Below, in pieces: positions 63,448-64,000 of a stretch of DNA of 64,000 nucleotides. The stretch is from Yersinia massiliensis (GTDB taxonomy: Bacteria > Pseudomonadota > Gammaproteobacteria > Enterobacterales > Enterobacteriaceae). The notes under the pieces were generated by a model, which saw only the letters and a program-made list of their open reading frames with translations, searched no databases and was not told the origin of the DNA. The position numbers were made by a program, and so were the translations under genes. The DNA lies in contig NZ_CP028487.1 in assembly GCF_003048255.1 (NCBI RefSeq), positions 4,216,001-4,280,000 on the forward strand, given 5' to 3'. Positions within the stretch are counted from its first letter, which is position 1. Each line of letters opens with the position of its first letter.

Positions 63448-64000
63448 AATAGGTCTCGCTTTAATCTATGATAAGTAGGTTTTATTGTTATAAAAATGTA
63501 CAGAGCGAGTTATCTGTTATTTATTTCATTGCCAATGCATAACAGAGGGCAGGTGTTATTATTTTTTGGCTATATTACGCTTGGTAATAGAGAATGTTTT
63601 TTTCACTTCGCTGCTTTAGAGGCCTTCGATTGGAAATTTATTCCACAAAAAGAGTCTTATTCTGAATTTTAATCTACCATTCTGATCATTTTGCAGTATA
63701 TTATTTCAACCAATCACCAATAAAACACTAACATATTGATAGATAACAAATATATAAAACATCCCCTTATTTAAGCGCACCTACCCCAACGATTTCCCAC
63801 AGAAAATGCGTGACACACGTCAACATCCAAAAACCACATTATAAATAAGGTTATTGATGGATTTGCCAAGGCAATCACACATTCCGTATCGATACCAGCT
63901 TGTAACAGCATAAAATATTTTATACTCGATTAATAATCATTATATTCAGAGTAATTAACTAGCATCAGCTGACTGAAATTGCCCATTTAGGAAAACGAAT
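63448..64000. promoter_or_regulatory. upstream region of cyuPA
   Basis: No gene is visible in this AT-rich stretch. CGTGA-N6-TCAAC (63809-63824) is a moderate CRP-like site about 370 bases upstream of cyuP. The rest holds nothing I can assign; the adjacent gene lies beyond the window. Confidence 0.35.

Overview
The window looks like the chromosome of a Yersinia species. The housekeeping genes are enterobacterial in sequence and order (lptG-lptF, pepA-holC-valS, rraB/argI, nrdDG, phnF-P, yhbP, yhbQ/S, ubiTUV), and ERIC-type intergenic palindromes recur in the gaps. Species cannot be fixed from the sequence alone.

Left part, 1 to about 9.96 kb: most of a P4-type phage satellite, integrated at the 3' end of a tRNA-Leu(CAA) gene and running off the left edge. 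From the tRNA leftwards it holds a P4-type integrase, an iteron cluster (candidate replication origin), the alpha primase-helicase, small early genes, a P4-type antisense immunity locus (seqA, CI RNA, seqC), an AlpA/Vis regulator, a second iteron cluster (candidate crr), a delta-activated late promoter, sid, ogr/delta, a candidate cos site, and a two-gene SIR2-HerA anti-phage defence cassette whose herA is cut by the window edge. No psu was found.

10 to 20.9 kb: core genes lptG, lptF, pepA, holC, valS, a yjgM-like acetyltransferase, rraB, argI (with two ARG boxes) and tabA. 21.2 to 26.4 kb: a five-gene peptide/nickel/opine-type ABC importer of unknown substrate. 26.5 to 27.1 kb: a RelE/ParE-type toxin with a Phd/YefM-type antitoxin. 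27.3 to 30.1 kb: anaerobic ribonucleotide reductase nrdD-nrdG behind two NrdR boxes and two DnaA boxes; nrdG apparently starts at ATC and takes its ribosome-binding site from an ERIC remnant. 30.2 to 33.3 kb: an outer-membrane TpsB transporter and a glycine-rich lipoprotein, probably a secretion pair.

33.7 to 41.5 kb: a C-P lyase operon phnFGHIJKLMNP, without phnCDE or phnO. 41.7 to 42.9 kb: an NAD(P)-binding protein and yhbP. 43.0 to 52.3 kb: a uronic-acid polysaccharide utilisation locus made of a cytoplasmic and a periplasmic alginate-lyase-fold enzyme, a four-gene ABC importer and a heparinase II/III-type lyase. 52.8 to 56.9 kb: the ornithine decarboxylase system speFL-speF-potE, including the 34-codon sensor peptide speFL. 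These last two loci separate yhbP from yhbQ, which are neighbours in E. coli. 57 to 60.7 kb: yhbQ, yhbS and the oxygen-independent ubiquinone genes ubiT and ubiUV. 60.8 to 63.4 kb: cyuA-cyuP for cysteine breakdown and uptake.

Several loci (nrdDG, ubiTUV, speF-potE, cyuPA) suit anaerobic or acidic gut-like conditions.
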